Below, piece by piece: positions 49,051 to 60,420 of a stretch of DNA of 64,000 nucleotides; within the stretch, counting starts at the first letter, position 1; every line of letters begins with the position of its first letter. Both the position numbers and the translations under genes were made by a program. Below the pieces are notes generated by a model, which had not been told where the DNA came from, ran no database searches, and was given only the letters and a program-made list of their open reading frames with translations. The stretch is from positions 16,618,294-16,682,293 of the forward strand of contig NC_054536.1 in assembly GCF_017654505.1 (NCBI RefSeq). Direction: 5' to 3'. Source of the DNA: Polyodon spathula (lineage: Eukaryota; Chordata; Actinopteri; Acipenseriformes; Polyodontidae).

Positions 49051-50530
49051 TTATTTATTAAACTCTTTTTCAAGTGTAACTTGCACTTTTTCCTGAGACA
49101 GGAGGAAACACCCAGAACTGTTACAAATGTAATTAAATCACAGCCTGTGCAAAATAAATAAATAAAAACTGTGGAAAGCTCTGAAGATAGTTCATTTGTA
49201 TTATAAAGCTAATCTTATTTTTTCAAGAACACTACCATATTTTAATCTGCTATGCAAGATTACAATTCCGTTGACATTATTGTAATTGAACACAAATTGA
49301 AATAAAAATTTCAAAGAGTTGAAAATACTGTAGAAGCTTGGAAATGATGATATAGCCCATTTAAACCTACCCTTTAAGTGTGACTGTCAATACAAGCTGA
49401 TGTTTCTGTTTCTTTTGTATTGCATGGGATGCAATGTAATCTGGTAGATTGAACGAAAGGAATGTGAGCCAGGAGCTCCCAGTAGTCCTCCTGGTTCACT
49501 GCTGTGACCTTGATAAAGTCACTCCTCCTTCCTATACCACCTCTGCTGTAAAACAAGGTCAACATTGGAAATGAGGTAAAGGGTCATTCACTTTGACTGT
49601 ATATTTACACTTCAACTTGGAATATGCAGATATTTCAAAAATGATGTCATGGCAGTAAAATTCTGTCACATAAGTAACCAGCTGCTTCCTGGTACTAAAT
49701 AATGTCCATTGCTGTGGCTCAGTTTCTTTCCAATCACCTTGTGGCAACCAATCTACGGATCTACTTCACAGGAAGTGAGTTGAAACTAGGAAGAAACGGG
49801 GGAAAAAAACATTCTGTACATAATTTTACTCTTTTAGTTCTGTATAATAAATTGCAATACCATATATAACCAGCAAAAAAAAAAAAACAAGAAGGGGACA
49901 GTGATATTATTGTTTATGCTTACAGGAAATATAGAAATGACAACACTTTCTGCTCCAGTGTTTCTGTGAACATAGATTACTCACACAGGATAACAGTGTG
50001 GAATATCACAATATGCTGGAGAGAAAAATGACTGCATGTGCCCCATTATTCTGGGAATAGCTACAGATTTTAAAAAAGAACATGCATAGATTGACTCTGA
50101 TAATGTGATCACAGCAGAAATGTCTTATACATGGAAGCCAGTCAGTTGGGTCTACTGAAAGGCTTTTTCGTGGCTGCTATTTATTAAGGGGTTTGTCTCT
50201 CACTTTAGGGGACATTCATCAGTTGCTTCTAATTTTTTTTATCTGGAGACAGCTTGCAGTAAATATTGTCGCAGTGCTGGAGAAAAGATACCAAACCTGC
50301 ATAACAAACGGTTGTTTATTAGAAGTGTTTTTGTAGTTTCTATTAGCTAGAGACCTAATTGAAGTGTACAGTTGTGTTGGGTCTATAGACTAGTTGTAAC
50401 ACCTGAAATAGATATTGGTTTTGGGATTAATATATTTTTTTAAGTGAATAACAATCACATGATAAACGGTTGTAGTTCATTACACATTATGATTTCTTGG
50501 AAAAGCGGCATTCACTTTTTCAACAATCAC

Positions 50531-50800
50531 AGGCTATGTGTGGTCTGGTGGTTAAAGTCTAGGGCTTGTAAACAGAATGCCACTGGTTCAAATCCCACCC
50601 TGCCACTGACTGACTCACTGTATTGGCATGGAGCAAGTCCCTTAACCTCCTTGTGCTCCATACTGCGGATGAGATGTTAAATCAATGTCCTATTGTAAGT
50701 GACTCTGCAAGTAATGCACAGTTAACAGCCTACCTCTGTTAAGCCCTGTATGATTGTGGTCCACTGTGAAAGGTGCTATATGAAGATATTATTATAAAGT
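50531..50800 (+). mobile_element. tRNA-derived SINE, near full length
   Basis: A box in GTGGTCTGGTGGTTAAAGTC (about 50539) and B box GGTTCAAATCC (about 50586) form a tRNA-like head. The body is AAGTCCCTTAACCTCCTTGT and CCTATTGTAAGTGACTCTGC. The tail is ATTGTGGTCCACTGTGAAAG, GTGCTATATGAAG and an ATT-rich end. The same tail is found at 22.5 and 30.05 kb. Confidence 0.75.
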
Positions 50801-50874
50801 AAAACTAATTTAACAAACAGCACGTTTCTCATTTCCTTTGGATAGGTAATAAAAAGTGTTATTGTTAAGAACGT

Positions 50875-51000
50875 AAAAAAGAACGTTTAATAGGCTCACC
50901 TGAATATGTACAGTATATAAAATATACTTGCTTTTGAGACCACAAAGGTCTCTTCTTCAGATGAGTGGAAACGGAGGTAAAGAGCCTTACAGGTCAGATC
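50875..51000 (-). mobile_element. Retroelement terminal fragment with hammerhead-like hairpin
   Basis: On the minus strand CTGAAGA is followed by a perfect hairpin GAGACC-TTTGT-GGTCTC and then AAAAGC. This resembles the CUGANGA / stem II / GAAA core found in Penelope-like and related retroelements, with the first G of GAAA changed to A. The flanking stems are not clear. The identity is tentative. Confidence 0.35.
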
Positions 51001-51399
51001 AGCTTCAGTAAACGATTTATTTATTTATATTTACTTTTTAGCATATCAAGAGCAGCTTATAAAAATACCAACATAAAAGTAGTTAACTTGCAATTGGTAT
51101 TAATAAAGCATAACTGTAGCCATACTTAAAAACATAAAGTGCCGATGCACACACAATGTGGCAAGTGCTCGACACGTCATACCCACGTGGTTTTGACAAC
51201 TCCTCCCATAGGTTATTTTAAAAGAAACAAATTACAAACCTAACACAATAAAAAATGTAGCAGTTTCCAAACGGGCTCATTCTGTCTTTTTGGAATTACA
51301 TAAAACATGACCACGTTACGTGTTACATACTGTAAAATACTGTTCCTTTAAGAGGGCCCCCACCCCTTCTTCCCTCCCGTTTGCTTTGTCCATCACAGG

Positions 51400-51447
51400 T
51401 TCTCCGGGTACTCGAGCTGTGCTCAGTTCACTTCAGCACCGGCAGCC
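51400..51447 (+). promoter_or_regulatory. amph: AMPH 5'UTR and start context
   Basis: GC-richer sequence leads into the start codon with a strong Kozak context (GGCAGCCATGG). The transcription start is not identifiable. No TATA box is seen close upstream. Confidence 0.5.
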
Positions 51448-51516
51448 ATGGCCGAGATCAAAACGGGCGTCTTTGCAAAAAATGTCCAGAAAAGGATCAG
51501 CAGAGCGCAGGAAAAG
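51448..51516 (+). CDS. amph: AMPH (amphiphysin) first coding exon
   Basis: 23 codons, MAEIKTGVFAKNVQKRISRA then QEK, followed by donor GTACGC. This is the N-terminal amphipathic helix (H0) of the amphiphysin N-BAR domain, which inserts into membrane and drives curvature at clathrin-coated pits with dynamin and endophilin. AMPH and BIN1 share this start. MAEIKTG followed by VFAKNVQKR, together with the position just downstream of VPS41, favours AMPH. The next exon, expected to begin VLQKLGKADE, was not found up to 64000, so intron 1 exceeds 12.4 kb. Confidence 0.9.
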
Positions 51517-51529
51517 GTACGCGGGCACT

Positions 51530-51615
51530 TACATATATATATAATATATATATGACTATATATATATAATATATTATATATATATTATATATATCATATC
51601 ACACACACACACACC
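51530..51615. repeat. (AT)n / (CA)n microsatellite
   Basis: Starts 14 bases after the AMPH donor site. About 65 bases of AT-type repeats, then CACACACACACACAC. Confidence 0.92.
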
Positions 51616-54600
51616 GAGAGCCCACCCTTACAAAGCGGACTGTCACCATTATATTTTTAAATTCCGGGATAACACGGCGCAAATGAGAGGATGCTCCGGA
51701 TATCTGGGAGGAGCAGGTGTAACGGGCAGCGGCAGGGTATAAAACAGTAATACATAACAATGCACAGTATTAATAATACATACATGCGCATACTGAATGA
51801 CATTGTTCTACATATTTACATATGTTTATTTTAGCATTTTGTTTATTCCCTTGTTTAATGAATCACTTTGCTGCAGCAGCAAATTGCAGTGTGATCCAAT
51901 GACGGAGTGCAATGTTATCTAGTGCTGCCCTGCTGAAAAGATGCCCTGAGGAACACATTGTTATTCAGTAAACTTGCAGCACCCGTTAATAAATATGGAT
52001 ATTTATATTCAGAGCGTAAAAATGATACCCTAAAGAGTGTCCCATCAAAAAGGTGTAATATCCTTGTTGCTTTAAAACAAACAAACAAACAAAAACCTTG
52101 TTGGGATGGCCAGGCTCTGTTAGTTGGCTGAATTGAATCCGGAACCAGCCACCTTCTCTCATTAGAAGAGGCTAGTTTGTTATTCCAGCATGAAATAATT
52201 TTGAACACCAAGTCACAGGACAAATGTAATTACACCCATCAGTGGTATCGCTATCAGAAGAAATTAGATTAACAATAATAATACATTGCGGTTTTTATTT
52301 TGAAGTCACAAACACAACACTGATTAAAAATTAATCCGCATTTGTTAAAGATGGCCCTGTTTAAAACACCTCCTTGTTTTCTAGCAAGGTCAACGTAAGG
52401 GGAGGGCAAAAATGCTTGATCCCACTCGCCATAAAGCCCATAGGAATGGATGGCTTTTTTCAGCGATACATTTAACCGTTGAGTTGTGTAGTATGTGAAT
52501 ACCAGAGAATCTATCTGGACTTTGCAATGCTATACCTTAGGTAGAGGGAGGGACTTATAAAAGTCATTTCCAGGTTAAATGTTGTCCTATTTCAGATACT
52601 TTCAGGTACACCGTTAGATGTTAAAAGTGGCAGACATTTGATTGACTACCAGTATTTGTTTATTTATTTATTCATATAAGAAGTGTATTGTTCAAATATG
52701 TGAATAATTCGCACCTATACCATAATTAGTAAAACAATATGCACTATGCTTCCCCGTCAGATATACGCATCAACGTTGCAGGGCATGTGGGAAATACAGA
52801 ATTGTATCATTTCAGTGGTTTCTTCTATTTTTAAAATATAATTCGACAGATTGTTTTTTTTTTTCTTTCTATTTGCATCCATGGAGTAATATTTGCTCTG
52901 GCGTTTTCAGGTGTTGTTATCGACGATCAAAATCACGCAGTAAAATGTCCTGTCAGAGTGAATTGCTTGGCATGTAAACAGGACAGGGAAAGTCTGCTTC
53001 CTTCATCCCCGCCATCCCCGATTCTTTTTTTTTTTTTTTTTTTTTTTTTTTGTTATTTATCAGTCCGTTAAGTTTGAAGACTACACTGAAATGTATTCTG
53101 GGTTATTTTGCCATTTACTGCTTAGCGGGATCCGATTACTGGTAATTTCTTATTTTAAAAAGAAATCACACACAGCACAACCCCCAGTCCCAGTCCCCCG
53201 TCCCACGTCCCCCGTCCAACACAGTGCTTCCGTTTTGAACCTCACGTGTTCATTGTTGCGGTAGCGTTGTTCTTACCTTCAGACGTTGCTGAAAATTTGG
53301 ACAGCAGCAAAATACCAAATTGAGACAGCGCGACCTGCAGAGCCTGTTCTTTCAGCAAGGGTTATATCGCTAGGGTAGGCTTATCTTGCTTAAATGATTA
53401 TTTTAGAGAGTATACTGTCTCCAATTCTCATGATGTATTTACTGATCAGGTATGAGATTATATGCCGTGTAGGTTTTCATTTATTTATTTATTTATTTAT
53501 TTTTGTTTGTTTTTGGATTACAAATACATGTTTAAAAAGGTGAGGCAGTGCCAGTTTAATACGATTCAATGACATTAAAATGATGATGGTGATTTACCAG
53601 GGTAAGAATGCAGTATATTGAAGTTGCCTGTATGATGAGTAGCACAGCGGAAGATGCTACAAGGCATTCTTGCCCCAGCCAAAACGGTGTCTTTTAAACC
53701 ATGGGACTAACTTGGAGGGTAATCAGAGCTCCGTGGTGCACAGTCCAGCTTTTCCTATAAGACTTTTAGAAGATGCACATGTTTTAGAGTTCCTTCCTGA
53801 GACATTAGTTAACTAGTTAAGGAACAGTTACCATTGCTTCCTGGTCATCAAAATAAAAACAGTTTGCAAGCCACACTGCATCGTACCCTTAATAGAAATG
53901 GTTAGTGGTACTGAAACATCTTTCGGTTTACCATTGAAAGGTAATGGGTGTCCACATAGCTGACACCTAGTATTATGAACAGCTGAATGTTGGTAGGAAA
54001 GACAGTGGATAGCAGCTGAGAACTGTTTCAGGATGATAGGATATGTAACAGAGTAAGTTTAGAAATCAGGCACCACCCCTCCTCCCTCGTGCTACGCTAG
54101 GCAATAAACAAACAAACCATAGCCTGCAGTTCCAGGGTTTACTGTATTTATTCAGGGAGGTTTGCAGAGTGACACCCATATGTAATTACGACACTCGTTC
54201 GTTTTGTTTAAAACATAAGAATAGCTTTTATATGCAAATTTTTCAATTTTCAGTGAACAAAAATGTCACTCTTAAGGTAATCTGTTGCTTTTTTCTTTAT
54301 ATCAGTCTTTCTTATGCAGCTCAAGGCTTTGCAGGGCTATCTTAAGAGACCTTCAACAGCAGTATAAGTGTGCATGTGACTAAATATACACGTCAGCTTG
54401 CATCACAGACTGTGAGCTGCTTTTAGATTTATAGTACTAACACGTTTTAATGTAAAATGCTGATCATTTGTATTGTTATAATGTACAGGATTTCACAGGC
54501 ATTCACATTTGACAATGGCTGGAACTGAAACATGCTTGTTGTGTGATGCTCACTTGTTCTGGTCACATGTTCTGAAACTCCAGACGCTATTCACAAAGCT

Positions 54601-55627
54601 TTAACTCATACATTTTGCAATCCTTAAAATATAATTTTAAATTAAAAACTGTTCAAGACAGATGTTGGCTTTTTTAACACCAGTTTAGACAGTTATTATC
54701 AAACCCTATTTCCCTTATAAAAGTGTGCCATAGTAAAACCATAGCAAAATGTAATTATGCATATTGAGTAAAACAGAGGGGGCAGGTATCTGCTTAGAAA
54801 GGTGAGAGACACACTGGCATCCAACATTTATTTACAGTTATTTACACAATTGTAGTTTCATTGGAGTGTAGTGTGGCCACCACCAGGGTACCAGAAATGG
54901 CAACCGGCAAACCAAAAACTTTTATAAAACAAAACTAAGAAAATTAAGTTTCTAGAAAATAATGGCTGAGCGCTGTTCGCTAGAAAGGGGGTCCCGTCCC
55001 AGTAACAGTCTCCCTGATGCATCCTCTCTAAACTGTTGTGGGATAGGTATCCCTGAAACGAAATCCCTTTTTCCTCAATACTAAATACTCAATAGAATGG
55101 ATCCAGGTGTACACATGGTGACCCTCAGTGGTTGGTTTCTCTGCTTCCACACAGCCATATAGTGTCTACAGCCAATTCATCTTGTCCAGACCATTTGTAT
55201 CCCTGCCTATAAAACTGGCGTTCCAGCTCTTAATAGCACATGGCCAGGGCTAATTGTTAATAAATAAATCAATTAGCTCTTGGCCTCATTCCACACATTT
55301 TTACCAGGGAGAGGAGTCTTACCCCAGCCCTGCCATATTTAACAAAATCAAAATACAAAATACATGTTTTCCATACACAGGACCTCAGCCCTGCCGCACA
55401 GATATAATTTAATTAACTCATAAGTTAACCCTTCATGGAAAGGTCTTACAGTGAGAATGGTCACTTTGTGATGCCCCGTTTCTTGGACACGTTGCTGTCT
55501 GTGTGATTTGAACTTTCAACTTTTTTGTTGTTTTTATGTTTAAAGGGGCAGTGCTCTGTAGGCTATTCAGAAACAACCATTTTAAACATACCGTTCTTAT
55601 TATTGAATAAAAAATTCAATGCTTTTT

Positions 55628-55639
55628 TGTGTGTGTGTG

Positions 55640-55720
<81 letters not shown>
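55628..55720. repeat. (GT)n(AT)n microsatellite
   Basis: GT repeats switching to about 80 bases of AT repeats. The Tyr-Ile open frame over it is an artefact. Confidence 0.95.
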
Positions 55721-55721
<1 letters not shown>

Positions 55722-58700
55722 TTACGCTAGACAAGCACAGAGAAATAGGAACACAGTTTATTTCAGTCTGTTTCAGTGAAAGCCTGCATTGTACAGTATT
55801 ATAAACAAAAAAAAAGTTATGTTGGTGTGAAAGGACCTTTAACTAAGTTTTGTACTCTAAAGTAACATTTAAATTTTCCAGCAGTAAAAAGCAGTAGTTT
55901 TTATATTATTGTTTTGGTGTACTGTTTAAAAGCTCTTGTGTATGTTGATGTAGCTAAACATACATTATTTGGTGACCTTTCCGTGACATTTTCGTGAATT
56001 CTTCTTTTTTGTTTCTTCAACACGCCTGTAAAATGTACTAAAAATATACAGTAACAAAATTGTATTCTTAGTGATGAATTTTGGTGAATTTACTGTTTAC
56101 TGTAATCAATTTTATCTTGAATTGACTTGTTTAAAGCTTGAAAAAACATACTAAGTTAACACTTAGCAGATCTTCAGTCAGAAAGTGTGACAATAGAAAA
56201 TAGCATTAAAAAAAATATATATAGGGTTGATGAACAGAATGGGCTAAATCTAGGAAGTATAGGAATGACAAACAAGGAATGACAAACAAGAAAGAAGGCA
56301 GCAAGAGAAAATAAAAGGTGCAAAGAGTATTTATGATTCTGCCAGAAAGGGCTGCACTGAGCAGTTGCTGAGGTAGAAAGAAGGCAGCTGCAAGAGAAAA
56401 TAAAAGGTGCAAAGATCCTGTCAGTGATGTCAGATGGTTCAACCGATAGCGCTGTCATAGAAGAGGAGCAAGAGGAGCTAGTATATGTATGATTCTGCCA
56501 GAAAGGGCTGCTGACTGAGCAGTTTGCGGGCATGCAGTGTTTGGAGAGGACAGATGCCCATCTCAGAAGCTATAGCTTCACTCATGAGGCAGATTGTTTC
56601 AGACCCTGTTCAGATGGCTCATAAATGTTGCTTGTTTTTGCATTTTCTTCTGTCATTGTCACCCGCCGGAAAAATGTTGGCCAGTAAAATGTCTGTGTGG
56701 CCAGTGGATTTTTCCATCCACTAGCCATGGTGGCTAGTTCCTGGAAAAGTTCATTTCAAGCCCCGTCTTTGTCCTTCCTGGACCAGAAACGCACAGTCAT
56801 GTGCTCTCAATCACCCAGGTTAAAAAAGGGAATTGCCTTGGTGGTGGGATTGAAATCCACTGACCTTCAGTTTTCCTGAGCGGTGGGGAGTTGCTGAGAT
56901 GGGAGAACGGAATTGAACATTCTAAAAAAACAGAATGTGCAAGACCAAGAGGCCTTCCTTTGTGTGCCACCTGGCCAGGAATTCAGCCTTTTCTTTTCTT
57001 GTGCCTTCCTCCATACAACTGCTGTAGAAGTCATGGAAGGTGAGGCCTACTGCTGCCTACTGATGAGTGACTGAAGATGATTTAAAATAGCCTTTAACCT
57101 TACCCAGTTACCATCTGTCAAGTTTTTTTTTTTTTTTTTACACAATCTAAATGTGGCAACCCTTGTTATCTCCCTGTAAATAAACCTGTACAAGAGACTT
57201 GTAAATTAAAAATCAAAGATGATGTGTAAAGAAGGCATTTTAAAATATTTATCACAGCAGGGGTTATATGCCATGCTGTGTCACCTCTTCAAGATGGTCT
57301 GATTAGTAGGCTTTTCATGAACTGATGTAGAAGACAAAAATGTTTGATGGGCTGACAGGAAGCCTGATAACATTTCCTGCCCATGTTTCAAATCTATCAA
57401 AGGGGTGTTTCTTTGTCCACTAAAAACTATCTACATCTAGCCAGGTTTGAATTATAGTTTGGCTTCTGTATTCGACCAGTCAAGGCTGCTGAGGCTTTTT
57501 TTTTTTTACTTATGAAGCCTCAGGTAAATCAGACATTTCCTGGAAATGATTTCACTGTATCATTGAGATAAGAGTAAATCACACCGACACAGGCAGTCTG
57601 AATCTGATCTATATCTTAAATATGGAGCTTCAGGCACCGTTCAAGTGAGGGGTTCATTTATTAACCACGCTGTGTAAATATACAAGACAATTTCTTATTG
57701 CCTCTCTTCTAGAACTTCCTGTAATCGTAAGTAAAATCACAGTTAGACATTACAGTATGGGGACTCACAGTGTGTGCTAGAAACCAGTATGGGTGATATT
57801 TAATGCATTAGTATGACCAGTGGGTAGAATGAAACTAACTTTCATTTTAATTAAAGTTCCCCCAGTTTTGTTTAGGTACATGTCAGCAAGTGAATTTCTA
57901 CCTCTTCCTTTTTGTATTTCTTCCTCTTTTAGAAACTGTTATATTAGAGTCTTAGAATGTGCATGAAGCGAGCGGAAAATAATGACTTGGGAAGAACCGG
58001 AATATCATTTTTGTATGGAACTGTGTATGAAGATACAGATAACAACAATCTATAGTTGTTTCAATATATTTTTCATTATACCATTCTATTTTCATGATAA
58101 CATACTTTGGTAACACATTGCATGCTATCATATTACTATTATTTTTAATACAATGCTCCAAATTTGTGCTACGGTCTACTAATGGTACTGCTAAGCATTA
58201 TAATGATATACCTGTGGTATTTTTTGCAGTTTTTTTGTATACTGATAGAGCAAAGACATAGGCTTGGTGTGTGAAAATAAAAATAAAAGTGTCATTTAAA
58301 ACAATTAGTCATCGTTACTTTACTCCTTGGAACAAAATCAGCTTGACAATATTTGTTAATGACTTCCTTGATAACCCTGCACAGTTGGTTATTAAGGTCC
58401 TTGACAGCTGAACTAAACCATAACTATTTCCTCCCAGTCACACTGACTGCTGGGGGAATGCCTAAATGTATGCTCTCTGTTTTATGTAATGGGATCAAAA
58501 CTATGCATTTCTCAAATCCAACAAAATATGCATGGAATTCAAATGCATGTAAAATGGCATGTTAGCAGTAGTTCACATTTGTATGTTTTTTGACTCCCAG
58601 AGACCTTTATAATTCATGTTTTTATATGCCTCTAATATGTAGAATGCTGTGCTAAGATCTGTTCTGGAATCATTACATTATGGTGTTTAAATCTAGACTC

Positions 58701-59066
58701 AAATTCGTATCTATTTCCTGTGGCTTATTCTTGATTGCGCTGGTAGCTGCTTGCTAAACTGTAAGCTGACATATCAAAACTGTATCATGCTATTTTGGAC
58801 AAGTACTCTTCACACTGAAAGCTGGTTGATTAGTCAGAGCATCTTGGCTACTGAAGAATTCCAAGTCAGTTGACATGTAGAAACTGTGTCAGTTCCCATC
58901 GATCTTACTCTACTCATTAAAAAAACCAGTAATATTGCAAATAAAAATATCATACAGCAGTTTTCCTAAATCAAGAAATAACTATGGAAAAATAAATAAA
59001 AAATACCATGAACTTTGGAGTACAGATAGTGACTGGCAAAGGAAGCTTATACAGTGTATATGTATT

Positions 59067-59159
<93 letters not shown>
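59067..59159. repeat. (GT)n(AT)n microsatellite
   Basis: About 20 bases of GT then about 75 of AT, the same GT-to-AT arrangement as at 55.6 kb and 8.9 kb. Confidence 0.95.
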
Positions 59160-59164
<5 letters not shown>

Positions 59165-59277
59165 TGCTGTACTCTGACTTTTAAAATGCTGTGAATGTAG
59201 AAGCCCTTTAGTAACTTTTACATGATTTAATTGGCACTTGTAATGCTGAAATGTGCATATCCTGATTAACCATATAC

Positions 59278-60135
59278 TGTATTACTTCGAATTAATGCCG
59301 CCCTCAAATTAACGCCTCACTCAGATATCAGATTTTTAAAAGACACCCCGCCCTCAAATAAATGCCGTTCTCAATAAAGAAAAATAAAGGTTTTTTTTTT
59401 CAAGCTTCAATCCAGCCTCTAATACAAACTAATGCACACACACCTTAGTAAGCACATTGTATTTTATGGTACAGTCCTGACAGACAACCCAAGATGATCT
59501 ACTTACAGCACAGCAGTCCTTCACATCCCTTTTTTCCCCAGCAGAGTTCAGTGCAAACACAGCAGGGGATAAACAGTCCTGTACAATTATATATATACAA
59601 AAAACAAACAAAAAAACTTGCTTACTATCTATGAGAAGATTTAGTTTAGTTTTTTTTTTTTTACAGAGAAATTACAAACAAGATGGTAAATTACAGTGAA
59701 AAAAAATAACAGAGTAGGATATATTTTAGTTTTAACAGAAATCAAACCGACATTCAGAGGTAATATTTTTTCTTATGAAAAACAACTGCATCACACTCAG
59801 CTACCGTTCTCTCTCCTCCTCTTGTCCCACCCTATAGCAACCAATACATACTCCTGATTCGCTGGTACAGTACTCCCCTGACCTCCCAATTCTCACCTAA
59901 TTGGCTAACTGTCAGTTAATGTACTATATTCAAGCCTCCAAAACACACAAGAGTATGGTGCTGCAGGTCGGAGCCTCTCACGGCACCGCTTCTAAAATGC
60001 CTTAAATCATGTAATACAATATTGCAGTGTTTGTAAAGCATAGTGTTATAAACGTATAATCGCCACTCTCATTTAAGGGCCGCAGTCATTTTGATCAATT
60101 TAAAATAAATGCTGCAGCGCCAAATTGAAGTAATA

Positions 60136-60139
<4 letters not shown>
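59278..60139. mobile_element. Possible non-autonomous DNA transposon
   Basis: The left edge TGTATTACTTCGAATTAATG then CCGCCCTCAAATTAACGCC is echoed in inverse by the right edge (CAAATTGAAGTAATACGATA). The interior is richer in GC than its surroundings and has no transposase. The inverted match is short (about 15 bases), so this is a suggestion only. Confidence 0.4.

Positions 60140-60202
<63 letters not shown>
60138..60202. repeat. (TA)n microsatellite
   Basis: About 64 bases of uninterrupted TA, directly after the putative element at 59.3-60.1 kb. Confidence 0.95.
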
Positions 60203-60204
<2 letters not shown>

Positions 60205-60420
60205 CAGTGCCGAGAAAAAGTTTGTGAACCCCAATGATAATTATGGAAATTCCATAGTTTTAACATAATAGCCTTCTTGAATCAAAACCAGTCTTTTCTT
60301 AAATAGCCAATAGGGTTTATATTAACCAATTCCATGTCTTTTGAAACAAAATAATGTATGAATTAGACAAACAGTGAGTAATTAAGATTCAGGGTATGTG
60401 AACTACTTAACGGCAGTTGC
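60205..60420 (+). mobile_element. Possible DNA-transposon terminal fragment
   Basis: CAGTGCCGAGAAAAAGTTTG followed by TGAACCCC, immediately after a TA microsatellite, resembles a terminus widespread in vertebrate genomes. The other end was not found. Confidence 0.35.

Larger units (their letters stand above)
45786..51340. other. VPS41-AMPH intergenic region
   Basis: About 5.5 kb without a protein-coding gene. It holds TA repeats (45908-45970), a G14 run (46142-46155), a SINE-like fragment near 46.5 kb, an ATT microsatellite (47910-47969), a T run (48451-48478), a G27 run (49024-49050), a full tRNA-SINE (50.5-50.8 kb) and a retroelement end (50.88-51.0 kb). Confidence 0.6.

Noticed and set aside
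50531..50605. Possible tRNA gene
   Set aside because: The tRNA-like head is attached to a SINE body and tail. The stems are degraded.
54780..55400. LTR on the minus strand in AMPH intron 1
   Set aside because: There are GC-rich patches and an AATAAA-like motif in plausible places, but no target duplication or second copy could be found in the window.
55525..55779. Open frame with Tyr-Ile repeats
   Set aside because: A translation of the AT microsatellite. The similar frames at 59.0 and 60.1 kb are rejected for the same reason.
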